Below are positions 8,501 to 15,582 of a DNA stretch of 64,000 bases, one piece after another. Both the position numbers and the translations under genes were made by a program. The stretch covers positions 1-64,000 of the forward strand of contig PAQH01000027.1 of the NCBI GenBank assembly GCA_002709225.1. Direction: 5' to 3'. How positions within the stretch are numbered: position 1 is the stretch's first letter; the number at the start of each line of letters is the position of its first letter. The DNA comes from Planctomycetaceae bacterium. GTDB lineage: Bacteria > Planctomycetota > Planctomycetia > Pirellulales > Pirellulaceae. Below the pieces are notes generated by a model that worked only from the letters and a program-made list of their open reading frames with translations, did no database searches and was not told where the DNA came from.

Positions 8501-9088
8501 CGGTGAAATCGCAGGCTCGGACTCATGGGCTGCTGTATTGATCGAGGCCCCTAGGTTTTGCGGCGTTTGCCACTGCCCGGACTCGCGTTTGGATACATAG
8601 AGATCGAAACCGCCGAATCCACCGGCGCGGTTCGAGTAGAACCAGAGCCAACGGCCATCTGCGCTGATGGTAGCGCCGATGTCTTGGGCAGGTGAATTGA
8701 GTGATTCTATGGGTTGGACCGGTTGCCACTGGCCTTCCGAAAATCGCGAACTGTATAGATCCATTTGCCCGCTTGTGTGGCGGACCGTGCAAAGTAATAA
8801 CGAACCGCCCTCGGCAAGCCGAGGTGCCAGAATGTCGGCTGTCTCCAGATCGCCCTGGAGTAGTCCTTCCAGAGGGCGCGCCGGTTGCCACACGACTTGA
8901 CGTCGTTGGGGTGCGGTGGCCTCGTTCCAGCTGATTTCTTCCCCAATCGGAATGACGCGCCGCACACGGCGCGGTGCGGCCCAAATTGCCAGCAGCGCGA
9001 GTGTCAGGGCGGCGACGATCAGTAGGGTTTTGGTTGAGCGGAACCAGCGCTTGGCGAGTACATGCCACTGGATGGATGGGTCTGGCAT
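5567..9088 (-). CDS. PD40 propeller / membrane / alpha-alpha toroid fusion protein
   Basis: 1173 aa from ATG 9088; the frame extends to a TTG at 9172, six bases from the exbD stop, which is the alternative start. Order of parts: membrane span at about 20-38; a beta-propeller with four PD40 blades (SADGRWLWFYSNR, SPDGNTLFFSSNR, SPDNGFLYFSSNR, SPEGFTLVFSSDR at about 142-344); membrane spans at about 375-397 and 410-440; a Pro/Thr/Val-rich linker of about 400 residues; and a C-terminal alpha/alpha-toroid of the prenyltransferase/squalene-oxidase type (about 844-1173). The toroid shows QW-like motifs QNKDGSW and HGPSGGW but no DxDD acid motif, so cyclase activity is unlikely. It is the last gene of the 20-gene run, directly after exbB-exbD. 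The fusion suggests an envelope sensor or scaffold linked to the motor (inference). Confidence 0.85.
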   Translation of the reverse strand: MPDPSIQWHVLAKRWFRSTKTLLIVAALTLALLAIWAAPRRVRRVIPIGEEISWNEATAPQRRQVVWQPARPLEGLLQGDLETADILAPRLAEGGSLLLCTVRHTSGQMDLYSSRFSEGQWQPVQPIESLNSPAQDIGATISADGRWLWFYSNRAGGFGGFDLYVSKRESGQWQTPQNLGASINTAAHESEPAISPDGNTLFFSSNRTAAMQRESASPSDTTPQRPWSGSLRSELGESYRGLYRATRTAPQQTWGPVEPMTSLNRADSDEGSPYLSPDNGFLYFSSNRATSPNQKRHFELYRSRQTSSGFHTPEKLGSSINSLDDELEPALSPEGFTLVFSSDRSGRNRIYHSRATEVFIESDWDTAHLGILTKVWVPALLLTLLVAVLMAAWMWLRGWFWEAATSMRFFGASLIFHAVALFVLAFWSLPTVVTLIVSNLQESEAAEQPFADNQHQSHEDGQQAWEKLHDLKAEQKTIEVTRSETTPLNMPQPTENLEPTISIEMAQRLPTDRVLYSPPPQPVDAPEPTSSPERATAPANATIEVRDNTELVEPSKTPAVTVVQTTPADLPRMTIPSRTLPNQTTDVAELTPMRTPDTPAVELPDAPTIVDVEQVPPANRDRSELARQFIELVEDSSAPVVPLDDRNAQPQPAKPLDTLTRTAPKPAAAPAVQSPAELPARTMRPAPATTTAVSTEVARPQPRSIRLRRAGAIAPKIPDLEETAVAADLPDPVTAPTAQNATGVKVELNRSAVVPPRIEVATPRIMGGPSRRNRRISIGQNSDVRRELPPTFGPIVSQLERRHARATQVVYAADSVGLQEMFTLRQADIRRQHIKLFGGTDESEVAVNQGLTWLAAHQNKDGSWSLNTFHTNCQGKHPNCSGAGSVRSNTAATGLSLLPFLAAGNTHQAGKYQQNIAQAIGWLQKQQKPNGDLLSAGDASPIYSHSIASIAVCETFGMTQDPALKPLAEKSLQFLIKAQHGPSGGWRYTPNQAGDTSVVGWAMMALKSGEMAGLTIPQATLDLAAKWLASVEGNKPNGGHFGYQNGSATPAMTAEGLLCLQFMGTARNQLRMRSGADYLMLNLPDTDQRRTSYYWYYGTQVMYHMQGRYWEAWNGRLRDHLTKTQISEGPLSGTWNPSDNWETSGGRIYATAIKLLMLEVYYRHLPLYEQLDE

Positions 9089-9178
9089 TGGTTCTGATCG
9101 CTGCGGTGCATGCCGCAACGCTTTCCAGGACGGATGTGGTTGTGTTTCTGCGTGGGCAGCGGACTGGGGCAATGAACG

Positions 9179-9583
9179 TTAACGCGATTCCAAAGTGGCA
9201 ATGCGATAGTCCATGCCAGCCCGGTTGCAGAGGCTCATGACACGGGCTGCGTACTTCAGTGCGCTGTTGCCATCACCACGTATCAATGCGGTTTGGTGAG
9301 GGTTATTTTTCTTGGCCTGGTTGATTACGACAGTGAGTTGATTTTCGTCATACTCGCGACGTACCACTTTGTAGGTACCGTCCTGGGTAATATTGATGAT
9401 CAAGCCTTGTGTCATGGCTACTGGCTGGGCCTGTACGACTTCGGGTAACTCCACTTCCAATTCGCGCTCTTCCTGATTGAATTGCGTGGCGACCAGGAAG
9501 AAGATCAGCAATAAAAACACCACGTCGATGACGGGCGTCAGGTTGGGTCCTTCGGTGTCAGTTGTTGTCGGTGGTAGTTTCAT
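9179..9583 (-). CDS. exbD: ExbD/TolR-family biopolymer transport protein
   Basis: 134 aa, normal for the family. A single N-terminal membrane span (VIDVVFLLLIFFLVATQF, residues 18-35) contains the conserved channel Asp at position 20 in LTPVIDVVFLLL. The C-terminal periplasmic domain includes ALIRGDGNSALKYAARVMSLCNRAG. With the ExbB/TolQ protein it would form a proton-driven motor in the cytoplasmic membrane. It follows the exbB gene by 134 bases and ends six bases before the TTG option of the PD40/toroid gene. Many planctomycete loci carry two exbD copies; only one is seen here. No TonB-type gene is nearby, so the role may be Tol-like. Confidence 0.93.
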   Translation of the reverse strand: MKLPPTTTDTEGPNLTPVIDVVFLLLIFFLVATQFNQEERELEVELPEVVQAQPVAMTQGLIINITQDGTYKVVRREYDENQLTVVINQAKKNNPHQTALIRGDGNSALKYAARVMSLCNRAGMDYRIATLESR

Positions 9584-9717
9584 GTTTCCAATAATCTTGC
9601 GGATGGTGTGACGAAGCGGGTGGTTGCACCAAAGATCATCCTACGAACACAAGAGGACGCAGGAGCGAAACTCAATTGAATTACCTGCAAGTAGTTTGCG
9701 CCTGACGCAGCTCTGAT

Positions 9718-10599
9718 TCAGGATGCCCTGACTGCGTTGGACATCAATGGATTGGTCGAGGTCGACGTGCTAGCGGCTGATTGGGACTGTTCCTTGGTCG
9801 GTTGTGGTCGCTTTACCAGATGTGGTACGAGCGGTATCAGCAATTTGTCCATGTCTCGAAAATATCTTTCGACACGGCCGCTAAAAAACGATCCCAACAA
9901 GAGGGAAGGAATGGCTACGGACAAACCTCCTGCAGTTGTTAACAGAGCCATGTAGATGCCTTTCGCTAACAGTTCGGCCTTACCCAGACCCGACTGGCTG
10001 GCGGTGTGGAAGGCGATGATCATCCCCACGACGGTTCCCAGCAAACCGACCAATGGTGCAATGCTGCCGACGGTGTTCAATGGTCGGATTCTGGCGCGCA
10101 AGTCAGCCATTTCGCGTGACGCGGCATCCTCCATCGATTTTTCGACTTCGGCGAACGGCTGTCCCTGACGCGCCAAGCCAGATTGGACAATGACTGCTAA
10201 TGGCGCGGGGGTGTTTTCACAGCTGTCAGCCAGGGCACTGAACCGGGGCGCCGATCCGTGTACGACCTTCTCTAACTCTTCAACACAGGATATGGGCATC
10301 AGTTGTTCGCGACGCATATTGACAGCGCGTTCTACTGCCACGGTGCCGGCCACCACCGAGAATAAACCTAGGATTCCCATAAAGGCGACGCCTGTGATTC
10401 CGCTGTCCAGAATCATGTCGAGGAGCGAATCGCCGGCCTCTTCGGCGGCGTCTGCCTCGGCGGCCTTGGCCGGTTCCGTTTCCTGGCCGGCAGCCTCGGG
10501 GGCTGGTTCCTGGCTCCAGAGCAACGGACCTACAAAGACGATCCCGATTAGCAAGCCACAGGCTGTCAGACGTTGCCATTTATCTTGGTTCATACTCAT
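9718..10599 (-). CDS. exbB: MotA/TolQ/ExbB proton channel family protein
   Basis: 293 aa. ATG 10599 is preceded by AGAAGG at good spacing, which decides against the longer frame to 10641. An N-terminal signal-like segment (ACGLLIGIVFVGPLLW) is followed by an Ala/Glu-rich linker, then three membrane spans: one near GVAFMGILGLFSVVAGTVAV and two in the C-terminal half. The family motif APLVGLLGTVVGMIIAF is present. It pairs with the ExbD gene downstream. An extra signal peptide and acidic linker before the core are usual in planctomycete TolQ paralogs. It lies 48 bases after the giant TPR gene, consistent with one transcript. Confidence 0.93.
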   Translation of the reverse strand: MSMNQDKWQRLTACGLLIGIVFVGPLLWSQEPAPEAAGQETEPAKAAEADAAEEAGDSLLDMILDSGITGVAFMGILGLFSVVAGTVAVERAVNMRREQLMPISCVEELEKVVHGSAPRFSALADSCENTPAPLAVIVQSGLARQGQPFAEVEKSMEDAASREMADLRARIRPLNTVGSIAPLVGLLGTVVGMIIAFHTASQSGLGKAELLAKGIYMALLTTAGGLSVAIPSLLLGSFFSGRVERYFRDMDKLLIPLVPHLVKRPQPTKEQSQSAASTSTSTNPLMSNAVRAS

Positions 10600-10647
10600 C
10601 GTACCTTCTCGCTGGAAAGGTTGTGTTTCCAGGCTGTTCAAGAGGTG

Positions 10648-13600
10648 TTATTTCAGTTGCTTGAGGATCGCTTGGGCGTCCTTCACACGGGCGTGTTTAG
10701 GGAATTCTTCGACAACCGCCGTCAGCATCTTGCGCGCCGCTGTGACATTCTTCAATTGCACATAACATCGACCCGCTTCGAAGTAACTCAAGGGCTGCCA
10801 TTCCGGATGTTTGAAACCGAACGCGACTTCGGAAAAACAGTCAATCGCTGCTGTGAACTGCTTTTGTGCAAAACAACACTGCCCCATCATGAACCAGCTC
10901 TTGGCAGCGGTTTCCGTGTCTGGCAGATCGACGGTGATTTGTTGGAATACACCTTTTGCCTGGTCCAGCTTTTTCTGATTTTGCATGGCCACGCCCAGGC
11001 CGTAACGAGCTTCTCCCAGTTGCTGGAACTTGGGAAATTGCTGGACGAGTGCCGCGAACCTTTGTTCACTCAGTGGCCAGTCGCTGAGCTGCGAGGCGCA
11101 GACTCCACCACGGTACAAGGCGCGCGCCTGAAATTCACGTGCTGTTTCCGCCTTACTTTCCACGATGCGCGAATACGTATCCAAGGCCTGGCGAAATTGT
11201 TTCTGCGCAAATCGGCTTTCCCCTGACAGGTAGACGGCTGCGAAACTCAGGTCGCCTGTGGGGATTTCCGCCAGTTGCTTTTCGAACGTGGCCACCGCCT
11301 CGTTGTACTGCTTTTGCCGATATTGGAGATTGCCGAGTCGATAAAACAGCTTCTCGCGAACTGCCACTTCTCCGGACCGTTGTAAACCAAGTTGGAAAGC
11401 GGCTATTGCCGCGGGGAAGCGGTTGGCCTGTTCTTCCAGTTCTCCAACACGGTAGGCACTCTCAGCCGCCCGTGGGCTGTCTGGTAATTTGTTCGCCAGG
11501 GCGGTAAATGCAACGACGGCCTGCTTGTTGTCCTTGAGTTCCAGGTAAGCAAAGCCCAACTCGTAATAGACATCATCGGCGCGCGGGTAATCGGGTACCT
11601 GCTGGAGCACCGTATTCATGGTTTGAATGGCTGGCTGGACTTGTTTCAATCCCATCTGAGAACGGGCGATTGCGAATTGTGCATCGGCGCGTGGTTCCGG
11701 GTCCGGTTTGCTGTTCAAGAATGCCTGGAGGTCTTCGATCGCCGGGGCATATTGTTGCGTGTTCAGTCGACATAACCCGCGCAAATAACGTCCACGCGGG
11801 ATCACATCTGCCTGGGGATGCATGGTCACGAGCTGGTCGAGAGTTTTCAGCGCGGCTGGCACTTGTCCGAGTTCGAATTGTCCAGAGCCCACACCGTAGA
11901 GGGCGGCTGCCAGTCGCGTGCTCATGGGGATCTCGGCGATGAGTTTTCCATAGGTCGCGATTGCCAGATCGTGTTTTTTCTGCAGTGACTGGATTTCCGC
12001 TACTTGCAGCAAAGCCTGATCCCGGTAGGTACTTTTCAGGTGAAGCGTGTTGAATTGGTTCAGTTCGGTAATGGCGGCGTCCAATTTCTGGTCGGCGCGT
12101 AGTGAGACACCCAGCACAAAACGAATTTCGTCCACATGTTCCCAGTCCGGTTTAGCGGCGATGGCCGATCGTAAGGCCACGACTGCCTCAGGGGGTCGTT
12201 TCGCATCGAGGTGACTTTGTCCGATGAGGAAGCGTGATTCGGCTAAGAGCTCGGGTTGCTGGAAGGCGGCCTCGCTGGTGGTCAACTGCTTGATTGCGGC
12301 GTCCCATTGTTGCTGCGCCCGGAGGCAAATTCCGATCCCGAGTTGCGCGCGCGGGACCCTCTCATGTTTGGGGAATTGTGAGACGACTTGTCGGTAGAAC
12401 CCCTCAGACTTTTGTGGGGCTGGGGTTTTTCCTTGCAGGTAGGCGTCCGCAGCGGTCAACAGCAAGTGGGGTGCGATTGCGTGCTTCAAGTTCATGGGCT
12501 TGGCAAGGAACGTGTCACAATATTTTTGCGCCGCCGGCACGTTGGTCAGCTGCAAGGAGATAAAGGCGGCCTGGTAAAGTGATTCGGGAGCCTTTTCATG
12601 TTCTGGATATTGTTCTGAAAATTGGGCATAGAGAGTCGCCGCTTCGGGTTGGCGATCAGGAATCATGGCGATGGCATCAATCCGCGCATACTTACAGTTG
12701 GGAATAAACGCACTCTGGGAGTAAGTCGAGATGGCCTGATCGAGGACCGTAATGGCTTCGGTAGGCTTTTTCAGCCGCAGCAGGGTCCGACCCAGCCAAT
12801 GGGCTGCTTCAGGCGCATCGTCTGACTGGGTGGCGAGTGCCGCGGCAAACTGCTGTTGCGCTTGCGGAAACTGTTCGAGTCGATAGCGACATTTACCAGC
12901 GGCTAGCTGTGTCGCCGACAACAGGGTACTCTTCGGGAAACGTTGTTTCACCGATTCGTAGACTGTGGCTGCTTCTGCAACCTTGTCCTGTTCAAACAAT
13001 GCCTGGCCCTGGTGCATGAGAGCGTAATCGGCATGAGGGTAGTTTTTGCTGCTCGCCGCCTGGACAAACAGTGGTTCGGATTCAGAGAACTTTCCCTGAT
13101 TGAACAGGGACAATCCCAACCGCAACTGGACATCGGGGATCAGCGGATCTTTGGGAAATTTGGTCAGAAAAGTCGCCAGCACGGTGGCCGCGGGTTCTTC
13201 CTTTTTCAAGTCCTGAAGGGTGGCTGCAAGTGAATAGTGGGCCTGGTTGAGGAGGCTACTTTTGGGGAATTGGGCGATGAGTTTTTCGTAGACTGGAATT
13301 GCGTCGGTCTGTTTTTCAGCCAGGCAGAGACATTCCGCCTGGTAGTAGAGCGACTGATCGACCAGAGGACTTTTTCCATAGGTTGAAGTGACGGTGGCAA
13401 AGCCGGCCGCCGCGGCGTTGAAGTCGGCAGGTTTGGCACTCGCCAAAGCCGCGTTATAGAGCGCCATGCCCAGGTTGAATTGGGCGCTGTCACGGGCAGG
13501 GAATTGTGGAAACTTGGATAGCAACGTACGGAATGCTGCCGCGGCTTCCCCGAATTTTTGAGATTGGATTTGGCATACGCCAAGATGGTGATATGCCGTC

Positions 13601-13893
13601 GGCACTCGCTTGTTTTGCGGATATTCCTTGATGAATTGTTGCCAGCGCTGGGCTGCCTGGTCGAACAGTTTTTTCTTCTGAAAACCGAGTGCAACACTGT
13701 ATTTGCGCGTGGCCACCGTATCTTTCTGGGGAGCTTGCGGATGGCTCGGGGATGCCGCCAGGGACACGAGCAGTGCGACCAGGACACATGTCGGGGTTCG
13801 TTGCCATTTGGATGTGGGCAGCTCCACGAGGAATCGCAAGGGGCTGTTCGTGCGTGCGGTCGAGATGTGATTGCCGTGTTTCACGGTCGACAT
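10648..13893 (-). CDS. Giant TPR-repeat exported protein (YbgF/BamD-like repeats)
   Basis: 1081 aa. A signal peptide or anchor (CVLVALLVSLAASP, about residues 36-49) precedes an almost continuous array of TPR units running to the C-terminus. They are of the tol-pal YbgF/BamD type, with repeated patterns such as KLIAQFPKSSLLNQAHYSLA and ALYNAAL. No enzymatic domain is visible. Its place directly upstream of exbB-exbD matches the TPR-TolQ-TolR arrangement common in planctomycetes, where the TPR protein is a plausible periplasmic scaffold for the motor (inference). ATG 13893 has only a poorly spaced AGGA. It follows the preceding gene by 51 bases. Confidence 0.9.
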   Translation of the reverse strand: MSTVKHGNHISTARTNSPLRFLVELPTSKWQRTPTCVLVALLVSLAASPSHPQAPQKDTVATRKYSVALGFQKKKLFDQAAQRWQQFIKEYPQNKRVPTAYHHLGVCQIQSQKFGEAAAAFRTLLSKFPQFPARDSAQFNLGMALYNAALASAKPADFNAAAAGFATVTSTYGKSPLVDQSLYYQAECLCLAEKQTDAIPVYEKLIAQFPKSSLLNQAHYSLAATLQDLKKEEPAATVLATFLTKFPKDPLIPDVQLRLGLSLFNQGKFSESEPLFVQAASSKNYPHADYALMHQGQALFEQDKVAEAATVYESVKQRFPKSTLLSATQLAAGKCRYRLEQFPQAQQQFAAALATQSDDAPEAAHWLGRTLLRLKKPTEAITVLDQAISTYSQSAFIPNCKYARIDAIAMIPDRQPEAATLYAQFSEQYPEHEKAPESLYQAAFISLQLTNVPAAQKYCDTFLAKPMNLKHAIAPHLLLTAADAYLQGKTPAPQKSEGFYRQVVSQFPKHERVPRAQLGIGICLRAQQQWDAAIKQLTTSEAAFQQPELLAESRFLIGQSHLDAKRPPEAVVALRSAIAAKPDWEHVDEIRFVLGVSLRADQKLDAAITELNQFNTLHLKSTYRDQALLQVAEIQSLQKKHDLAIATYGKLIAEIPMSTRLAAALYGVGSGQFELGQVPAALKTLDQLVTMHPQADVIPRGRYLRGLCRLNTQQYAPAIEDLQAFLNSKPDPEPRADAQFAIARSQMGLKQVQPAIQTMNTVLQQVPDYPRADDVYYELGFAYLELKDNKQAVVAFTALANKLPDSPRAAESAYRVGELEEQANRFPAAIAAFQLGLQRSGEVAVREKLFYRLGNLQYRQKQYNEAVATFEKQLAEIPTGDLSFAAVYLSGESRFAQKQFRQALDTYSRIVESKAETAREFQARALYRGGVCASQLSDWPLSEQRFAALVQQFPKFQQLGEARYGLGVAMQNQKKLDQAKGVFQQITVDLPDTETAAKSWFMMGQCCFAQKQFTAAIDCFSEVAFGFKHPEWQPLSYFEAGRCYVQLKNVTAARKMLTAVVEEFPKHARVKDAQAILKQLK

Positions 13894-13944
13894 TCCTGTT
13901 GTAGTTTGAAGACGAAAGGGCTGGCTCAGTGGACTCGTGGCCTG

Positions 13945-14739
13945 TTACTCAACGCCGTGTTTACTGGGGTCAAATTCGACCAGCTTCACATTGTCGACGA
14001 AGTATTTACCCGGTGGCCAAAAGGGATACAAAAGCACGCGCACATACTTGACGGTCGGAGTGTATTTGGTGGGCCGGAACGGTTTCTTGCGCCGCGAATA
14101 GGTTTTCCATTCTGGAGAAGCTGCCACCTTCAATTGCCCTTTCCATACGTATTTGTGGATGAACGCTTTGCGGTTCCGTTTGTTGGGGGCAGCTGTACCA
14201 GCCACTTTTTCAAAATACTGTTTCACCGCGCCTGCATCTGCCGCAAATGACGTATCAGGCATATCTGGATAGCCGACTAACCAGACCAGCATGCCTGCTC
14301 CTTTGGCATCAAGTGTCAACCAGTATTCCTTTCTTTTCTTGATGGCAATGGGATCACTCCAGAACCAGACTCCATCCAAGCCGGCTAGGGTATCGTACTT
14401 GGGTGGTGTGGTGGGAAGTTTCTTGGGCGCTTGCAGCGGTGATGCGCCTTGGGCGATCTTGTTCCACCACTGGTATGCCTGAGACTGCAGCACATCGCTG
14501 TCGAACTTAAGTACCTTGCCGTGTTTAGGATCCTGGTCCTTTACCCAGTAAGTAGACAAACCATCAATCGTCTGCCAAGCCAGGGGAGTTGTTTTCCCGC
14601 TCGAGAAATCACCATTGGGTAACAGGTTGCCCGTCGCTTGGGCCACCTTGGCCGGTTCCGGATCGCCGGGCTCCGCAGAATCAGCCCGGTCGCCCCAGAG
14701 TATCAGCGTCGTGATGAGCAGCGTGGTGTAATGTTTCAT
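13945..14739 (-). CDS. Exported protein with carbohydrate-binding-like fold, function unknown
   Basis: 264 aa, ATG 14739 with GGGAGC upstream. It has a signal peptide (YTTLLITTLILWGDRADSA). The start of the mature part, GNLLPNGDFSSGKTTPLAWQTIDG, is typical of CBM-like jelly-roll domains found in planctomycete secreted proteins; the later segments KEYWLTLDAKGAGMLVWLVGY and VRVLLYPFWPPGKYFVDNVKLVEF fit the same fold. No catalytic residues can be assigned. A sugar or glycan ligand is possible but not shown. It lies in the long minus-strand run between a small secreted protein and the giant TPR protein. Confidence 0.7.
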   Translation of the reverse strand: MKHYTTLLITTLILWGDRADSAEPGDPEPAKVAQATGNLLPNGDFSSGKTTPLAWQTIDGLSTYWVKDQDPKHGKVLKFDSDVLQSQAYQWWNKIAQGASPLQAPKKLPTTPPKYDTLAGLDGVWFWSDPIAIKKRKEYWLTLDAKGAGMLVWLVGYPDMPDTSFAADAGAVKQYFEKVAGTAAPNKRNRKAFIHKYVWKGQLKVAASPEWKTYSRRKKPFRPTKYTPTVKYVRVLLYPFWPPGKYFVDNVKLVEFDPSKHGVE

Positions 14740-14847
14740 CTGTGCTCCCGGGTCTTTGCTGTTCCCTGGTTTGGTTTCCTGTTTTGTTCCCTGGTCGTTA
14801 CTCGGAGTTGGTCGTCGCCGTCGTAGCCATCCTCTTCAGCCGCGTGC

Positions 14848-15582
14848 TCAGCGGACGATTTGTTGGCCCACCAATTGACGGACAACACGTCGGGCGAGGC
14901 CTTGTTGTCCATCCCGGACTTCGGAACTGGAGTGCACCAGTCCGCCGGGCACCTCCGGCGAATGGTAGGAAGTGATGCGAGTGATTGTCGTGGGTCTGGA
15001 GACAATCGTTTGCGTTTCCCAGACTTCCAGCGGACGTTCTTGAATCTCTTTCTTGACTGCCAGACGCGTTACTCTGGTGGAGATAGTGTGACGGTCTTGT
15101 CCTCCGGTAACTCGAACTAGCCGCTTCAGCAGGTACGGCGCGTAATCCGGGCAGTACCAGGTCTTGACGACGCGGAGTTGATCTTTGTGCTGGGTGGTCG
15201 TGTTCCAGGTCTGACAGGTGTAGGTCTTTCCTTCGACGTCGACCTCGCCCAGACTGTATTTTTCACGTGTGGAATCGTTGGGGCGTGATCCATCCCAACC
15301 GAACCTGTTTTGTTCTTCGCGCCGCACCGTGTCCCCGTGCCGCACTTCGCGTGCGAGGATGACTCCATCGTCCAGAACACGAACCAGTGATGTAGTAATC
15401 TCTTCGACGCGAACCACTTTCTGGGCGTCTGCTGAATAGGTTTCCGAGGTAACGCGCAAACGTTGCCAGCTACCCGGTGCGAAGCGACCCCACGGATGAT
15501 GTTTGGGGGGAAGTTCTGCACTCTGCGCAAGTAACGGCAGGCTCAACAGGAAGATACCGAGGAATTGTTGTAAGAGGCTCAT
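14848..15582 (-). CDS. Exported protein of unknown function
   Basis: 244 aa with a clear signal peptide (LLQQFLGIFLLSLPLLAQSAE). The mature protein is rich in beta-type segments, for example RLRVTSETYSADAQKVVRVEEITTSLVRVLD and YTCQTWNTTTQHKDQLRVVKTWYCPDYAP. No family is recognised. Its ATG overlaps the stop of the upstream PA14-PKD-TPR gene by four bases (ATGA), so the two are almost certainly translationally coupled and may act together. The C-terminal part is rich in Arg, Gln and Val. Confidence 0.75.
   Translation of the reverse strand: MSLLQQFLGIFLLSLPLLAQSAELPPKHHPWGRFAPGSWQRLRVTSETYSADAQKVVRVEEITTSLVRVLDDGVILAREVRHGDTVRREEQNRFGWDGSRPNDSTREKYSLGEVDVEGKTYTCQTWNTTTQHKDQLRVVKTWYCPDYAPYLLKRLVRVTGGQDRHTISTRVTRLAVKKEIQERPLEVWETQTIVSRPTTITRITSYHSPEVPGGLVHSSSEVRDGQQGLARRVVRQLVGQQIVR

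Noticed and set aside
14736-15005. Short minus-strand frame between two exported-protein genes
   Set aside because: It overlaps the end of the gene at 14848-15582 in another frame, and its product has no signal or recognisable feature.
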